A stretch of 64,000 bases of DNA from Chromobacterium subtsugae (lineage in GTDB: Bacteria; Pseudomonadota; Gammaproteobacteria; Burkholderiales; Chromobacteriaceae). Numbering within the stretch: position 1 is the first letter of the stretch; every line of letters starts with the position of its first letter. Shown here piece by piece: positions 7,482 through 16,631 of this stretch. The translations under genes and the position numbers were made by a program. Under the pieces are notes generated by a model, which had not been told where the DNA came from, made no database searches, and was given only the letters and a program-made list of their open reading frames with translations. The stretch is from positions 62,001-126,000 of the forward strand of contig NZ_JYKA01000002.1 of the NCBI RefSeq assembly GCF_001676875.1. Reading direction: 5' to 3'.

Positions 7482-9791
7482 ATGCCCACCAGCCTCTTGA
7501 TCGTCGAATCGCCGTCGAAGGCGAAAACGCTGAAGAAATACCTGGGTCCGGACTTCGAAGTCCTGGCCTCCTACGGCCACGTGCGCGACCTGGTGCCGAA
7601 GAACGGCGCCGTCGATCCCGAAAAAGACTTCGCGATGAAGTACCAGCTGATCGCGCGCAACAGCAAGCACGTCGACGCCATCGTGGACGCCGTCGCCAAG
7701 GTAGACCACGTCTATCTGGCGACTGACCCGGACCGCGAAGGCGAAGCCATCTCCTGGCACCTGGTCGAAATCCTCAACAAGAAAAAACTGTTGAAGGACA
7801 AGGCCGCCCAGCGCGTGGTGTTCCACGAAATCACCAAGAACGCGGTGCTGGAAGCCATCCAGAACCCGCGCGAGATCGCCCAGGACCTGGTGGACGCCCA
7901 GCAGACCCGCCGCGCGCTCGACTATCTGGTGGGCTTCAATCTGTCGCCGCTGCTGTGGAAAAAGATCCGCCGCGGCCTGTCCGCCGGCCGGGTGCAAAGT
8001 CCGGCGCTGCGGCTGATCTGCGAGCGCGAGAACGAGATCAAGGCCTTCGTCCAGCAGGAATACTGGTCGGTCCATCTCGACAGCCACAAGAGCCGCACCA
8101 AATTCTCCGCCAAGCTGACCACCCTCGCCGGCGTCAAGCTGGACCAGTTCGCCATTCCCAACGAGGCCGAGCAAGCTTCGGTGCTGGCGCGCCTGGCCGG
8201 CAAGCCGGCCCAGGTCGGCGCCATCGAGAAGAAAAAGAAAACCCGCAGCCCGGCCGCGCCGTTCACCACCTCGACGCTGCAGCAGGAGGCCGTGCGCAAG
8301 CTGGGCATGACCACCGACCGCGCGATGCGCACCGCGCAGCAGCTGTACGAGGGCATGGACATCGGCCAGGGCACCGTCGGCCTGATCACCTATATGCGTA
8401 CCGACTCGGTGGCGCTGGCCAATGAAGCGGTGGAGGAAATCCGCGGCTACATCGGCCTGAAATGGGACGCCGACTTCCTGCCGAAGAACCCCGCCGTCTA
8501 CAAGAGCAAGGCCAAGAACGCCCAGGAGGCGCACGAGGCGATCCGCCCCACCTCCATCCTGCGCACGCCGGAGATGGTGAAGCCCTTCCTCACCACCGAC
8601 CAGTTCAAGCTGTACGACATGATCTGGAAGCGGACGCTGGCCTGCCAGATGGCGCCGGCCAAGTTCGACACCACCAGCGTGGACATCCTGGTGGGGGAAG
8701 GCGTGTTCCGCGCCAGCGGCCAGGTGCAGACCTTTGCCGGCTTCCTCGCCGTGTACGAGGAGGACGTCGACGACGCCGAGGACGAAGACAACGCCAAGCT
8801 GCCGCTGCTGGCCGAAGGCGAAGAGCTGCCGGTGGACAAGCTCTACGGCGACCAGCACTTCACCCAGCCGCCGCCGCGCTTCTCCGAAGCCAGCCTGGTG
8901 AAGGCGCTGGAAGAGTTCGGCATCGGCCGCCCGTCCACCTACGCCAGCATCATCTCGACGCTGAAGGACCGCGAGTACGTGATCCTGGACAAGAAGCGCT
9001 TCCTGCCGACCGACACCGGCGACATCGTCAACAAGTTCCTGACCGAGCACTTCGCCCAGTACGTCGACTACAACTTCACCGCCAAGCTGGAAAACCAGCT
9101 CGACGAAATCGCCAGCGGCAACCGCCAGTGGGTGCCGGTGATGGACAGCTTCTGGAAAGGCTTCAAGAAGCAGATCGACGAGAAGGAAAGCATCTCCCGC
9201 GCCGAAGTCACCACCGAAAGCCTGGACGAAGCCTGCCCGAAATGCAGCAAGCCGCTGTCGATCAAGTTCGGCAAGCGCGGCCGCTTCATCGCCTGCACCG
9301 GCTACCCGGAATGCGATTACACCCGCAACCTGGGCGAAACGGCGGAACAAGCGGCAGAAGAGGCTGAGGCGCCGACGGTGATCGAAGGCCGCTCCTGCCC
9401 GGACTGCGGCGGCGAGCTGCACATCAAGAAGGGCCGTTACGGCAAGTTCATCGGCTGCGCCAACTACCCGAAGTGCAAGCACATCGAACCGCTGGAAAAG
9501 CCGCGCGACACCGGCGTGGAATGCCCGGAATGCAAGACCGGCAGCCTGATCGAACGCAAGAGCCGCTACGGCAAGCTGTTCTACAGCTGCAACACCTATC
9601 CCAAGTGCAAGTACGCCACCTGGAACCCGCCGATCGCGGAGAAGTGCCCGCAGTGCGGCTGGCCGATCCTGACCATCAAGGTGACCAAGCGCCGCGGCAC
9701 CGAGAAGGTGTGCCCGCAGAAGGAATGCGGCTACGCCGAGCAGATCGCGCCGCCGGAAGGCAAGGAAGCCGCGCCGGCCGAAGAGGCCTGA
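7482..9791 (+). CDS. topA: DNA topoisomerase I
   Basis: A 769-residue type IA topoisomerase that relaxes negative supercoils. The N-terminal TOPRIM domain begins LLIVESPSKAKTL and has the acidic DPDREGE motif. The catalytic tyrosine is Tyr304, in GLITYMRTDS. The C-terminus carries four Cys4 zinc-finger units between about residues 585 and 755, each starting with CPxC or CPxCG. E. coli TopA (865) has a longer C-terminal tail. The gene lies between two terminators (7395 and 9802), so it is likely a single-gene transcript. Confidence 0.98.
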   Translation: MPTSLLIVESPSKAKTLKKYLGPDFEVLASYGHVRDLVPKNGAVDPEKDFAMKYQLIARNSKHVDAIVDAVAKVDHVYLATDPDREGEAISWHLVEILNKKKLLKDKAAQRVVFHEITKNAVLEAIQNPREIAQDLVDAQQTRRALDYLVGFNLSPLLWKKIRRGLSAGRVQSPALRLICERENEIKAFVQQEYWSVHLDSHKSRTKFSAKLTTLAGVKLDQFAIPNEAEQASVLARLAGKPAQVGAIEKKKKTRSPAAPFTTSTLQQEAVRKLGMTTDRAMRTAQQLYEGMDIGQGTVGLITYMRTDSVALANEAVEEIRGYIGLKWDADFLPKNPAVYKSKAKNAQEAHEAIRPTSILRTPEMVKPFLTTDQFKLYDMIWKRTLACQMAPAKFDTTSVDILVGEGVFRASGQVQTFAGFLAVYEEDVDDAEDEDNAKLPLLAEGEELPVDKLYGDQHFTQPPPRFSEASLVKALEEFGIGRPSTYASIISTLKDREYVILDKKRFLPTDTGDIVNKFLTEHFAQYVDYNFTAKLENQLDEIASGNRQWVPVMDSFWKGFKKQIDEKESISRAEVTTESLDEACPKCSKPLSIKFGKRGRFIACTGYPECDYTRNLGETAEQAAEEAEAPTVIEGRSCPDCGGELHIKKGRYGKFIGCANYPKCKHIEPLEKPRDTGVECPECKTGSLIERKSRYGKLFYSCNTYPKCKYATWNPPIAEKCPQCGWPILTIKVTKRRGTEKVCPQKECGYAEQIAPPEGKEAAPAEEA

Positions 9792-9801
9792 GCGCGACGG
9801 C

Positions 9802-9828
9802 AAAACCGCCCCCAGGGGCGGTTTTTTT
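9802..9828 (+). terminator. Rho-independent terminator after topA
   Basis: The stem AAAACCGCCCC / GGGGCGGTTTT is followed by a run of seven T, starting 10 bp after the topA stop. Confidence 0.9.
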
Positions 9829-9958
9829 ACGGCTGCCGTTGCGTTTTTGGCCTGCGCGCGCCAAGCCGCGGCTTGCAAGGACTCAAGCCGGCATCATGGT
9901 CAACATACTGATTTTATTGCGTTAAGACAAGCAGTCTGCGCTATCATCGCAACGCATC

Positions 9959-9996
9959 CGCCGCCGGGAATGATCGGCCGGCGGCGTTTTGTTTTT
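9959..9996 (+). terminator. Terminator-like hairpin 13 bp upstream of a gene start
   Basis: A perfect 9-bp stem, CGCCGCCGG / CCGGCGGCG, with a 10-nt loop is followed by TTTTGTTTTT. It ends only 13 nt before the ATG at 10010. A TATCAT (9942-9947) with a TTGCGT 19 bp upstream could start a transcript of about 45 nt ending here. It may be an attenuator of the following gene or the end of a tiny RNA. Either reading is inference. Confidence 0.55.
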
Positions 9997-10009
9997 GAGA
10001 TCGCCGCGC

Positions 10010-10387
10010 ATGAAAATCAGCAGCCACTTCCTATTCACCGGCTCCACCATCCTGACCTTGTTCGGTCTGGCCGATCAGCAATACCTGATCCTGCCCGTGG
10101 CCTTCCTGATCGCCTTCATCGGCCTGTCCGCCGCCGACCGCGAGCAGTTGGCCGACATGACGTTGCACGCCACCGCGATGCTGATCCCGGCCTCACAGCG
10201 GCCCTTGCTGCCGCTGGACGCCTTCCGCGGCCAAGGCCTGATGTTCTACCGCGCCGGCAGCCCGGTGTACCGCATGCTGATCGCGCGCGATTCGCGCTGG
10301 CAATTCCTGGGCGAGCAAGGCGAAGTGGCCGAGGAGCCCGGCTGCATCCGCGTCTATCCCGGCTACTTGTACCGCCGCCTGCCCTGA
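10010..10387 (+). CDS. Small membrane-anchored protein of unknown function
   Basis: A 125-residue protein I do not recognise. It has a hydrophobic stretch at about residues 8-42, probably two short membrane passes, then a soluble region with the segment RGQGLMFYRAGSPVYRMLIARD. ATG 10010 was preferred over a TTG seven codons upstream because TTG lies inside the terminator T-run. The ribosome binding site is weak. The gene ends in TGA directly abutting the stop of the convergent DUF1622 gene (TGATCA at 10385-10390). The terminator-like hairpin immediately upstream may control it. Confidence 0.7.
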   Translation: MKISSHFLFTGSTILTLFGLADQQYLILPVAFLIAFIGLSAADREQLADMTLHATAMLIPASQRPLLPLDAFRGQGLMFYRAGSPVYRMLIARDSRWQFLGEQGEVAEEPGCIRVYPGYLYRRLP

Positions 10388-10753
10388 TCAGCCGGCGGCA
10401 CGGCCGGCTTCGGCCTCGCGGATTTCCCGCGCCAGGAAATAATTGAGTGCGGTGCGCAGCACGGCGATGGCGCCCAGTTTGCCGATCTGGTCCCAGCTGG
10501 GCGCCACCGCGGTGGACAGGATGTCGGCCGCCAGCTGCAATTCCAGCGCCAGCGCCAGCATGCGGGCGAAACCCAGCCGCAGCCGGTTGTAGTCGGGCGG
10601 GCCGCCGGCCAGCCGCTGCGTGAAATAGCGCATCGCCAATAACAGCGCGCCGGCTGCGATCACCAACGCGCCGCCGGCCTCCACCGCCAGCTTCAGCCAC
10701 AGCACCAGATTCGCCACCGCCTCTTCCGCGCCAGCCTGTTGCGGAGACACCAT
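10388..10753 (-). CDS. DUF1622 family membrane protein
   Basis: A 121-residue protein with an AGGAGG ribosome binding site seven bases before ATG 10753, which decides the start over an in-frame ATG further upstream. Hydrophobic segments lie at about residues 16-42 and 65-95. The motif YNRLRLGFARMLALALELQLAADILST is what I remember as typical of DUF1622, an inner-membrane family of unknown function. It is read away from dgkA, whose terminator lies 26 bp upstream of the start. Confidence 0.8.
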   Translation of the reverse strand: MVSPQQAGAEEAVANLVLWLKLAVEAGGALVIAAGALLLAMRYFTQRLAGGPPDYNRLRLGFARMLALALELQLAADILSTAVAPSWDQIGKLGAIAVLRTALNYFLAREIREAEAGRAAG

Positions 10754-10778
10754 CGTCGCCCCTCCTGTTCGGATCATG

Positions 10779-10802
10779 AAAAAAGCCCCGCGAGCGGGGC
10801 TT
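10779..10802 (-). terminator. Rho-independent terminator after dgkA
   Basis: On the minus strand an AAGCCCCGC / GCGGGGCTT stem is followed by six T (complement of 10784-10779). It lies 43 bp beyond the dgkA stop. Confidence 0.85.
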
Positions 10803-10844
10803 CCTTATTGTTCAGAACCGGCGCAGGCGCCGGGGTTCCCGGAC

Positions 10845-11225
10845 TCAGCCGAACAGCACCAGGCCCCACACCACCGCCAGATTGATCAGGCCCAGCAGCT
10901 GCGCGGCGCTGCCCATGTCCTTGGCGCGCTTGGCCAGCGGGTGGCGTTCCAGCGAGGTATGGTCGACTGCCGCCTCGATGGCCGAGTTCAGCAGCTCGAT
11001 GATCAGCGTGGCCAGGCTGCTGGCCACCAGCAGCGCGCGCGCCAGCGGCGCGGCGTGGACGCTGAAGGCCATCGGGATCAGGATGACCGCCAGCAGCACC
11101 AACTGGCGGAACGCGTCCTCGTGGCGGAAAGCGGCCCGGAGCCCGTCCAGCGAATAACCAAAGGCGTTGATCAGCCTGGCCAGGCCGGTCTTGCCCTTGA
11201 ACGGGCTTTCCTGCGTCTTTCCCAT
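10845..11225 (-). CDS. dgkA: Diacylglycerol kinase
   Basis: A 126-residue integral membrane kinase that phosphorylates diacylglycerol to phosphatidate, recycling the lipid left by membrane-derived glycan synthesis. An amphipathic N-terminus is followed by three membrane helices (about 35-52, 57-78 and 100-122). The catalytic motif ELLNSAIEAAVD with conserved Glu and Asn residues is present. Start ATG 11225 has GGGAG seven bases upstream. Length matches E. coli DgkA (122). It lies 95 bp downstream of gshB on the same strand and ends at the terminator at 10779. Confidence 0.95.
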   Translation of the reverse strand: MGKTQESPFKGKTGLARLINAFGYSLDGLRAAFRHEDAFRQLVLLAVILIPMAFSVHAAPLARALLVASSLATLIIELLNSAIEAAVDHTSLERHPLAKRAKDMGSAAQLLGLINLAVVWGLVLFG

Positions 11226-11320
11226 CGTCACACTCCCATCCTCAGCCTGCATGCGCCGTTAACGGCAAACGGGGTGCATGGTAACGCGCGGCGGGCCGGA
11301 TGGCCAGACCGCGCCCGGCC

Positions 11321-12265
11321 TCAGTGCTGGCAGTGGCGCTCCAGCGCGTCGATGTAGAGGCCGGCGACGTTGATGCCGGTCTGGTCCATGATTTCACGGA
11401 AGCAAGTGGGGCTAGTAACGTTGACCTCGGTCAGGTAGTTGCCGATCACGTCGAGGCCAGCCAGCAGGATGCCGCGTTTCTTCAGCTCCGGCCCTACCGT
11501 CTCGGCGATCTGGCGGTCGCGCTCGGACAGCGGCCTGGCTTCGCCGCGGCCGCCGGCGGCGAGGTTGCCTCGGGTTTCGCCGGCGGCCGGGATGCGCGCC
11601 AGGCAGTGGTCCACCGGCACGCCGTCTATCACCAGGATGCGCTTGTCGCCATCGCGGATTTCCGGAATGTAGCGCTGCGCCATGATGGTGCGCTTGCCGC
11701 GCCAGGTGATGGTTTCAATGATGACCGACAGGTTGGGATCGTCCGGCTTGACGCGAAAGATGCTGTCGCCGCCCATGCTGTCCAGCGGCTTCAGGATCAC
11801 GTCCTGGTGCTGCTTGACGAAGGCGCGCAGCCGGTGCGCTTCGCCGCTGATCAGCGTCGGCGAGATCAGCTCCGGGAAATTCAGGATCGCCAGCTTCTCG
11901 TTGAAATCCCGCAGCGCCTGGCCGCTGGTGAACACCTTGACCCCGTGCGACTCCGCCAGCGTGAACAGCTGCGACGCGTACAGATACTCCATGTCGAACG
12001 GCGGATCCTTGCGCATCACCACCGCGCTGAAGCCGGTCAGCGGCTGGCGCTGCACTTGCCCCAGCTTGTACCAGTTGGGACGCTCGTCGGTTACCGCCAG
12101 ATCGTGCGCGTCCACCAGGATGCGCTCGCCCTCCACCGACAGCTGGTGCGCCTCGGCGAAGCTGATGGCGTGGCCGCGGCGATGCGCCTCCTCCATCATC
12201 GCGAAGGTGGTGTCCTTGTAGATCTTGAAGTGCTCCAGCGGGTCGGCGATGAACAGTATTCTCAT
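11321..12265 (-). CDS. gshB: Glutathione synthetase
   Basis: A 314-residue ATP-grasp ligase joining gamma-glutamylcysteine and glycine, the second step of glutathione synthesis. The typical start [20 protein letters not shown], the central ATP-grasp elements ([13 protein letters not shown]) and the C-terminal [10 protein letters not shown] segment with the metal-binding Glu and Asn are all present. Length matches E. coli GshB (316). An unknown exported protein gene separates it from gshA by a few hundred bases, all on the same strand, so the two biosynthetic genes are probably co-transcribed with it. Confidence 0.97.
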   Translation of the reverse strand: MRILFIADPLEHFKIYKDTTFAMMEEAHRRGHAISFAEAHQLSVEGERILVDAHDLAVTDERPNWYKLGQVQRQPLTGFSAVVMRKDPPFDMEYLYASQLFTLAESHGVKVFTSGQALRDFNEKLAILNFPELISPTLISGEAHRLRAFVKQHQDVILKPLDSMGGDSIFRVKPDDPNLSVIIETITWRGKRTIMAQRYIPEIRDGDKRILVIDGVPVDHCLARIPAAGETRGNLAAGGRGEARPLSERDRQIAETVGPELKKRGILLAGLDVIGNYLTEVNVTSPTCFREIMDQTGINVAGLYIDALERHCQH

Positions 12266-12312
12266 GATGGAATCTTTCCAGTTATGGAGGGCGTAAGCGC
12301 CGCGGGCGCGGT

Positions 12313-12795
12313 TCAGGCGTCCAGTTTGCCTTTCACCCAGGCGGCCAGGTCTTTGCCCAAGGTTTGCGTGCAGCGCTCAAGCACCGAGCAGGAGCCCTTG
12401 AAGCCGCCCATGATGCCGCCCATCGAGTCGCGCGAGCCGGTGAAGGTATCCACCAGCTTGCCGTTCTTGTACAGCTTGGCGATCATGGAGACCGACTTGT
12501 GGTGGCCGATGAAGGCGTTGCCCATCGACACCACGTTCTCCAGCCGCAGCTTCAGGTAATAGCCGGACTGTTTCAGCTGGTCTTCCGGCGCGGCTTCGGC
12601 GCTGATGCCGGCCTCCTCCAGCCCCTTCAGGCTGGCGGCGGCCTGCGCTTCCGGCAGCGCGCACTCGTTGCGGATATTGCTGCTGATGCGCACCGGGTCG
12701 CCATATTGCGCCACCGGCGACACCTTCACCACCACGCCATCCGCCAGGCACACGTTCGCCAGCGCCATCAAACCTGCAAAAACCAGTTTTTTCAT
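12313..12795 (-). CDS. Exported protein of unknown function between gshA and gshB
   Basis: A 160-residue protein beginning [20 protein letters not shown], a clear signal peptide with cleavage near residue 18. The mature part has two Cys (in the NECALP and [10 protein letters not shown] segments, the latter with two), suggesting a disulfide-containing periplasmic protein. The middle segment, [18 protein letters not shown], recalls lipoproteins that contribute a beta strand to a periplasmic assembly, but I cannot name a family. It lies 47 bp upstream of gshB, read in the same direction, and 139 bp downstream of gshA. Its link to glutathione is positional only. Confidence 0.75.
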   Translation of the reverse strand: MKKLVFAGLMALANVCLADGVVVKVSPVAQYGDPVRISSNIRNECALPEAQAAASLKGLEEAGISAEAAPEDQLKQSGYYLKLRLENVVSMGNAFIGHHKSVSMIAKLYKNGKLVDTFTGSRDSMGGIMGGFKGSCSVLERCTQTLGKDLAAWVKGKLDA

Positions 12796-12934
12796 ATTGC
12801 CTCTGCTTGTCCGCCGCCGGCGGACCGCCATCCATGGTTGAAAATATTATGCGGGACCGCTGCATGCTTTCCCTGCGGATATTTTACCCCAATACGAATG
12901 GCATGGCCCGCCGCGCCGGCGGAGCCTTGCGGCA

Positions 12935-14218
12935 TCAGGCGTCCGGGTCGGTGGCTTCCAGCTCCAGCGAAGCCGCCAGCAGCGCCAGGCGCGAAATCAC
13001 GCCGTAGGCGTAGAAGCGGTTGGGCGCGCAGTCCGGCAAGCCCTTGCGGTCCGGCAAACATGGCGTCTCGAACGACAGCGGCACGAAGTGCATGCCCGGC
13101 GCGTTGAGGTTTTCGTCGATGCCGCGGCCGGTGTGGACGCGGTAGAAGCCGCCGATCACATAGCGGTCCATCATGTAGACCACCGGCTCGGCCACCGCCT
13201 CGTTGACGGTTTCAAAGGTGTACACGCCCTCCTGGACGATCACCTCGGACACTTCCAGGCCTTCCTTCACCACCGACATCTTGTTGCGCGCCTTGCGGTT
13301 CAGGCCGATCACCTCGTCCGGGCTCTTCACGCTCATCACGCCCATGCCGTAGGTGCCGGCGTCCGCCTTGACGATGACGAAGGGGTCGTTGTCGATGCCG
13401 TATTCGCGGTATTTGCGGCGGATCTTGTCCAGCATCTGCGATACCGTCTCCGCCAGTTGCTCCTCGCCGGTGCGGGCGTGGAAATCCAGGCCGCCGCAGC
13501 TGGAGAAGTAGGGATTGATCGTCCACGGATCGATGGAAATCAGCCGCGCGAAGTCGTCGCACACCTTGTTGTACGCTTCGAAATGATGGGTCTTGCGGCG
13601 CACCGCCCAGCCGGCATGCAGCGGCGGCAGCAGCGTCTGCTCCAGATTTTGCAGCAGATCGGGGATGCCGGCCGACAGGTCGTTGTTGAGCAGCACCACG
13701 CAGGGATTGAAGCCGTCGGACAGCACCAGGCGGTTGCCGCGCCGCTCCAGCGGCTCCAGCGTCAGCTTGTCGCCGTTGGCGGACACCAGTTCGGTGATCT
13801 CGGTGATTTCCGGGTTCAGCGAACCCAGCCTTACCTTGAGGCCGGCCTGCTCGAAAATGTGCACCAGGGTGGCGACGTTCTGCAGGTAGAAAGTGTTGCG
13901 GGTGTGGTTTTCCGGAATCAACAGGATGCTGCGCGCTTCCGGGCAGACCTTGTCCACCGCGCTCTGCGCCGCCTGCACCGCCAGCGGCAGGAATTCCGGA
14001 TTCAGGTTGTTATGGCCGCCCGGGAACAGGTTCATGTCCACCGGCGCCAGCTTGAAGCCGCTGTTGCGCAGATCGACCGAACCATAGAACGGCGTGGCGT
14101 GGGCGTGCCACTGGCTGCGGAACCAGTGTTCGATCTGCGGTTGGGCCGCCAGAATGCGGCTTTCCAACTCGTAAAGAGGGCCGGTAAGTGCGGTGGCCAG
14201 GTGCGGAACGGGTGGCAT
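12935..14218 (-). CDS. gshA: Glutamate-cysteine ligase (proteobacterial GshA-type with ATP-grasp-like chemistry)
   Basis: A 427-residue enzyme that makes gamma-glutamylcysteine, the first step of glutathione synthesis. The sequence is unlike E. coli GshA. The N-terminal VDLRNSGFKLAPVDMNLFPGGHNNL segment (given in part: FKLAPVDMNLFPGG) and the FVIVKADAGTYGMGVMSV segment match the separate GshA family of beta- and some gammaproteobacteria, as I remember it. ATG 14218 has a purine-rich AAGGGGA upstream and was chosen over a TTG five codons earlier. It is the first gene of the gshA, unknown, gshB, dgkA run. Confidence 0.92.
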   Translation of the reverse strand: MPPVPHLATALTGPLYELESRILAAQPQIEHWFRSQWHAHATPFYGSVDLRNSGFKLAPVDMNLFPGGHNNLNPEFLPLAVQAAQSAVDKVCPEARSILLIPENHTRNTFYLQNVATLVHIFEQAGLKVRLGSLNPEITEITELVSANGDKLTLEPLERRGNRLVLSDGFNPCVVLLNNDLSAGIPDLLQNLEQTLLPPLHAGWAVRRKTHHFEAYNKVCDDFARLISIDPWTINPYFSSCGGLDFHARTGEEQLAETVSQMLDKIRRKYREYGIDNDPFVIVKADAGTYGMGVMSVKSPDEVIGLNRKARNKMSVVKEGLEVSEVIVQEGVYTFETVNEAVAEPVVYMMDRYVIGGFYRVHTGRGIDENLNAPGMHFVPLSFETPCLPDRKGLPDCAPNRFYAYGVISRLALLAASLELEATDPDA

Positions 14219-14662
14219 GACTTCCCCTTGCAAGCTACGATCATCAGGATCAATTGATTAATGGTGGGGATGGCGGCCGGCATATTCAAGCCACCCTCTC
14301 ACTCTTGCCGCGCAACGATCGACGTCAGGGGCGCGCGCCGCCCAGGCCCGAAGCGGGCCAGGCATCGACCACCTGCGTGGAAAAGCATTGCCCAGCGTCA
14401 CTTTAACCCATCGTCATTACAGAAATTGCGCAACGCCACCCACCGCGCGCGGCGGCTGGCCAATGCGCATCCATTGCCGATGCGACGAGTCCGGAATGTT
14501 CCGGGCCTGCAGTTTACCCCGAGCGCCCCGCGCGGGGCTGCGCGCGACCCCGCAATAATACGCTGACATAAATGCCAGTAGAGCAGACCATGCTTATACT
14601 CTAGTAGGTCAGCAGCCTTACCTGAAACCCAAATCGGGGACACCGCCGGCATCGCGCCGGAA
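14219..14662. other. Intergenic region upstream of gshA, no gene seen
   Basis: About 440 bp between gshA and the PfkB kinase terminator. No reading frame with convincing protein character was found on either strand. It must contain the gshA promoter (minus strand), but no confident -35/-10 pair stands out. The part 14557-14620 is richer in A and T than its surroundings. Confidence 0.5.
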
Positions 14663-14666
14663 AATG

Positions 14667-14695
14667 AAAAAAGCGCCGCGAACGCGGCGCTTTTT
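14667..14695 (-). terminator. Terminator after the PfkB kinase gene
   Basis: A stem AGCGCCGCG / CGCGGCGCT is flanked by A and T runs on both sides, so it can act in both directions. It lies 15 bp beyond the kinase stop on the minus strand. Confidence 0.85.
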
Positions 14696-14709
14696 CAGCA
14701 AAAAACAGC

Positions 14710-15654
14710 TTACAGCGGCCATTCGTCGCCATAGGCCTGCAGATACAAATCCTTCAGCGAATCCCAATCGAAGAAATGGTTCTGGCAGCCATGGGTGGTC
14801 ACCTTGATCGCGCCGATCACATTGGCCAGCCGGCCAGTGATCTTCCAATCCACGCCGCGGCTGATGCCCCACAGCAGGCCGGCGCGGAAAGCGTCGCCGC
14901 AGCCCATCGGATCCACCGGCTTGATGGGCATCTGCACACGCGGAATCAGGTGCACGGTATCGTCGACATAGATCTCGGCGCCCTTGGAGCCGCGGGTGAC
15001 GATCAACGCCTTCACCTTCTTGCGCAGGTCGTCGACCGTCAGGCCGGCGCGTTCGCGCATCAACTCGCTCTCGTAATCGTTGATCGCCACATAGCTGGCC
15101 AGATCGACGATCTCGTGGATCTCGTCGCGCGACAACAGCGGCAACTCCTGGCCCGGATCGAAAATGAACGGGATCCCGGCCGCCGCCAGCTCGCGCGAAT
15201 GCTGGATGAAGGCGGTGTAACCGCCCGGCGACAGGATAGCCAACTCGATCGGATCCGGGATGTCGGACACGTGGTTCTCGGTAGCGAAATCCATCGCGCC
15301 CGGGTGGAAGGCCATCAGCTGATTGCCGTCCTTGTCGGCAATGCCGAAGCATTGCGGGGTATACTGCTTGCGGATCAGGCGGATGAAGCGGTCATCCACG
15401 CCCACCCGTTTCAGGTGCTGCCGGTACGGTTCGAAGTCCTCGCCCACCACGCCCATCACAATCGGCTTCTCGCCCAGCAAGCACAGGCTGTAGGCGATGT
15501 TGCCGGCCATGCCGCCGAACTCGCGGCGCATGGTGGGAGCCAAAAAGGTGGTGGAAATCTTGTGCAGCTGATCCGGCAGGATCTGGCTGTCAAAACGGCC
15601 ATGGAACGAGAACAGGGTATCGTATGCGAGCGCCCCGCAGACGAGGATAGACAT
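14710..15654 (-). CDS. PfkB family carbohydrate/nucleoside kinase (adenosine kinase-like)
   Basis: A 314-residue ribokinase-fold kinase. The N-terminal SILVCGALAYDTL strand, the REFGGMAGNIAYSL substrate motif and the C-terminal DPMGCGDAFRAGLLWG motif (anion hole and catalytic Asp) define the family. The protein resembles sequences annotated as adenosine or sugar kinase in betaproteobacteria, and the true substrate cannot be read from the sequence. ATG 15654 has GGAG five bases upstream, whereas the GTG two codons earlier touches that GGAG. It is a single gene ending at the bidirectional terminator at 14667. Confidence 0.9.
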   Translation of the reverse strand: MSILVCGALAYDTLFSFHGRFDSQILPDQLHKISTTFLAPTMRREFGGMAGNIAYSLCLLGEKPIVMGVVGEDFEPYRQHLKRVGVDDRFIRLIRKQYTPQCFGIADKDGNQLMAFHPGAMDFATENHVSDIPDPIELAILSPGGYTAFIQHSRELAAAGIPFIFDPGQELPLLSRDEIHEIVDLASYVAINDYESELMRERAGLTVDDLRKKVKALIVTRGSKGAEIYVDDTVHLIPRVQMPIKPVDPMGCGDAFRAGLLWGISRGVDWKITGRLANVIGAIKVTTHGCQNHFFDWDSLKDLYLQAYGDEWPL

Positions 15655-15773
15655 GCCCACTCCGCAAAAGAATCAATCGACCATTTTAACATAAAGTTAA
15701 TTTTTGCAGCAGTCTCGTCCGCCGCAAGTGGCGGAAACGCAAGACAATTCCAATGACATCACAGGATAAGCCG

Positions 15774-16253
15774 ATGAAATCAAAACGCCTGTTCGCCGCC
15801 TTGCTGATCGCCGCGCTGCCGCTGGCCGCCCACGCCGCCCCCACGCTGGAGCAAAGCCGCTTCACCGACCTGAACGCCAAGCCCGCCACCACCGCCGCCT
15901 ACAAGGGCAAGGTGACGGTGCTGAACTTCTGGGCCACCTGGTGCGGACCGTGCCGCGAAGAGATGCCGATGCTGAACGGCCTGCGCAAAAAACTGGCGCC
16001 CAAGGGCGTGGAAGTGGTGGGCGTGGCGCTGGACAGCAAGGAGCAGGTGGAACCCTTCGTCAAGCAGCTGAAGATCGGCTATCCCATCCTGCTGGGCAAC
16101 GACGACACGCTGGATCTGATGCGCAGCCTGGGCAACAAGACCGGCGGCCTGCCGTACACGCTGGTGCTGGACCGCAGTGGCAAAGTCGCCGCCGCGTTGA
16201 CAGGAAAACTGGATGAAAAGCGGCTGGAAACCGCCATCAAGCCTTATCTGTAA
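15774..16253 (+). CDS. TlpA/ResA-like thioredoxin-fold exported protein
   Basis: A 159-residue periplasmic thiol-disulfide protein. A signal peptide (residues 1-22, cleavage after AHA) precedes a TlpA-type thioredoxin fold with the active site WCGPC in NFWATWCGPCREE and the cis-Pro region GGLPYTLVLD. Such proteins reduce disulfides, for example in cytochrome c maturation or protection of envelope proteins; the target is unknown. ATG 15774 with AGGA seven bases upstream is preferred over the ATG at 15753. It is divergent from the PfkB kinase gene. Confidence 0.92.
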   Translation: MKSKRLFAALLIAALPLAAHAAPTLEQSRFTDLNAKPATTAAYKGKVTVLNFWATWCGPCREEMPMLNGLRKKLAPKGVEVVGVALDSKEQVEPFVKQLKIGYPILLGNDDTLDLMRSLGNKTGGLPYTLVLDRSGKVAAALTGKLDEKRLETAIKPYL

Positions 16254-16631
16254 GAATTGCGCCACAGATCGCTCCAAACAACCGGCATGCGCCATCCTGC
16301 AACAGGATTTTTACGATACAATTGAAAATCAACGGGGATGGCGCCGCCATTCGCTATCGAGCGTCTGTGTCGCCCACGGCTTTGCCATGGCGCCGCCGCG
16401 CAAGCTGCGTGAAAAGCGAGACCAACCGATGGTAATGCCATGACGCCTATGGAACCAATGGCGTCTGGCCCCATTCCAAACCGTTGAAGCGCCCAAGCGG
16501 GGAAGTTGCCTGGACATCCATCCGCGTACCCGGTCCGGCGCGCCGGCAGTTTTCAGATTAGCGATGTTTTTGGTTATGCCAAGGCCCAGCGGTCCGCCTG
16601 GCCCCCGAGTTGGATATCGAAACAGAACACT
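16254..16631. other. Intergenic region upstream of the WecA/MraY-type gene, no gene seen
   Basis: About 380 bp without a credible coding frame. Composition is more even than the surrounding genes, and several in-frame ATGs lead only to short, low-quality frames. It presumably holds the promoter of the transferase gene. No clear hairpin terminator follows the TlpA-like gene. Confidence 0.45.

Noticed and set aside
7338-9878. Very long open frame on the minus strand opposite topA
   Set aside because: It is the antisense of a conserved gene in GC-rich DNA; its residue mix (mostly Ala, Gly, Arg, His, Val) has no family character and topA is certain.
14398-14652. Minus-strand frame of about 84 codons upstream of gshA
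   Set aside because: No credible start signal, Arg/Ala-rich translation, and it includes terminator-adjacent sequence.
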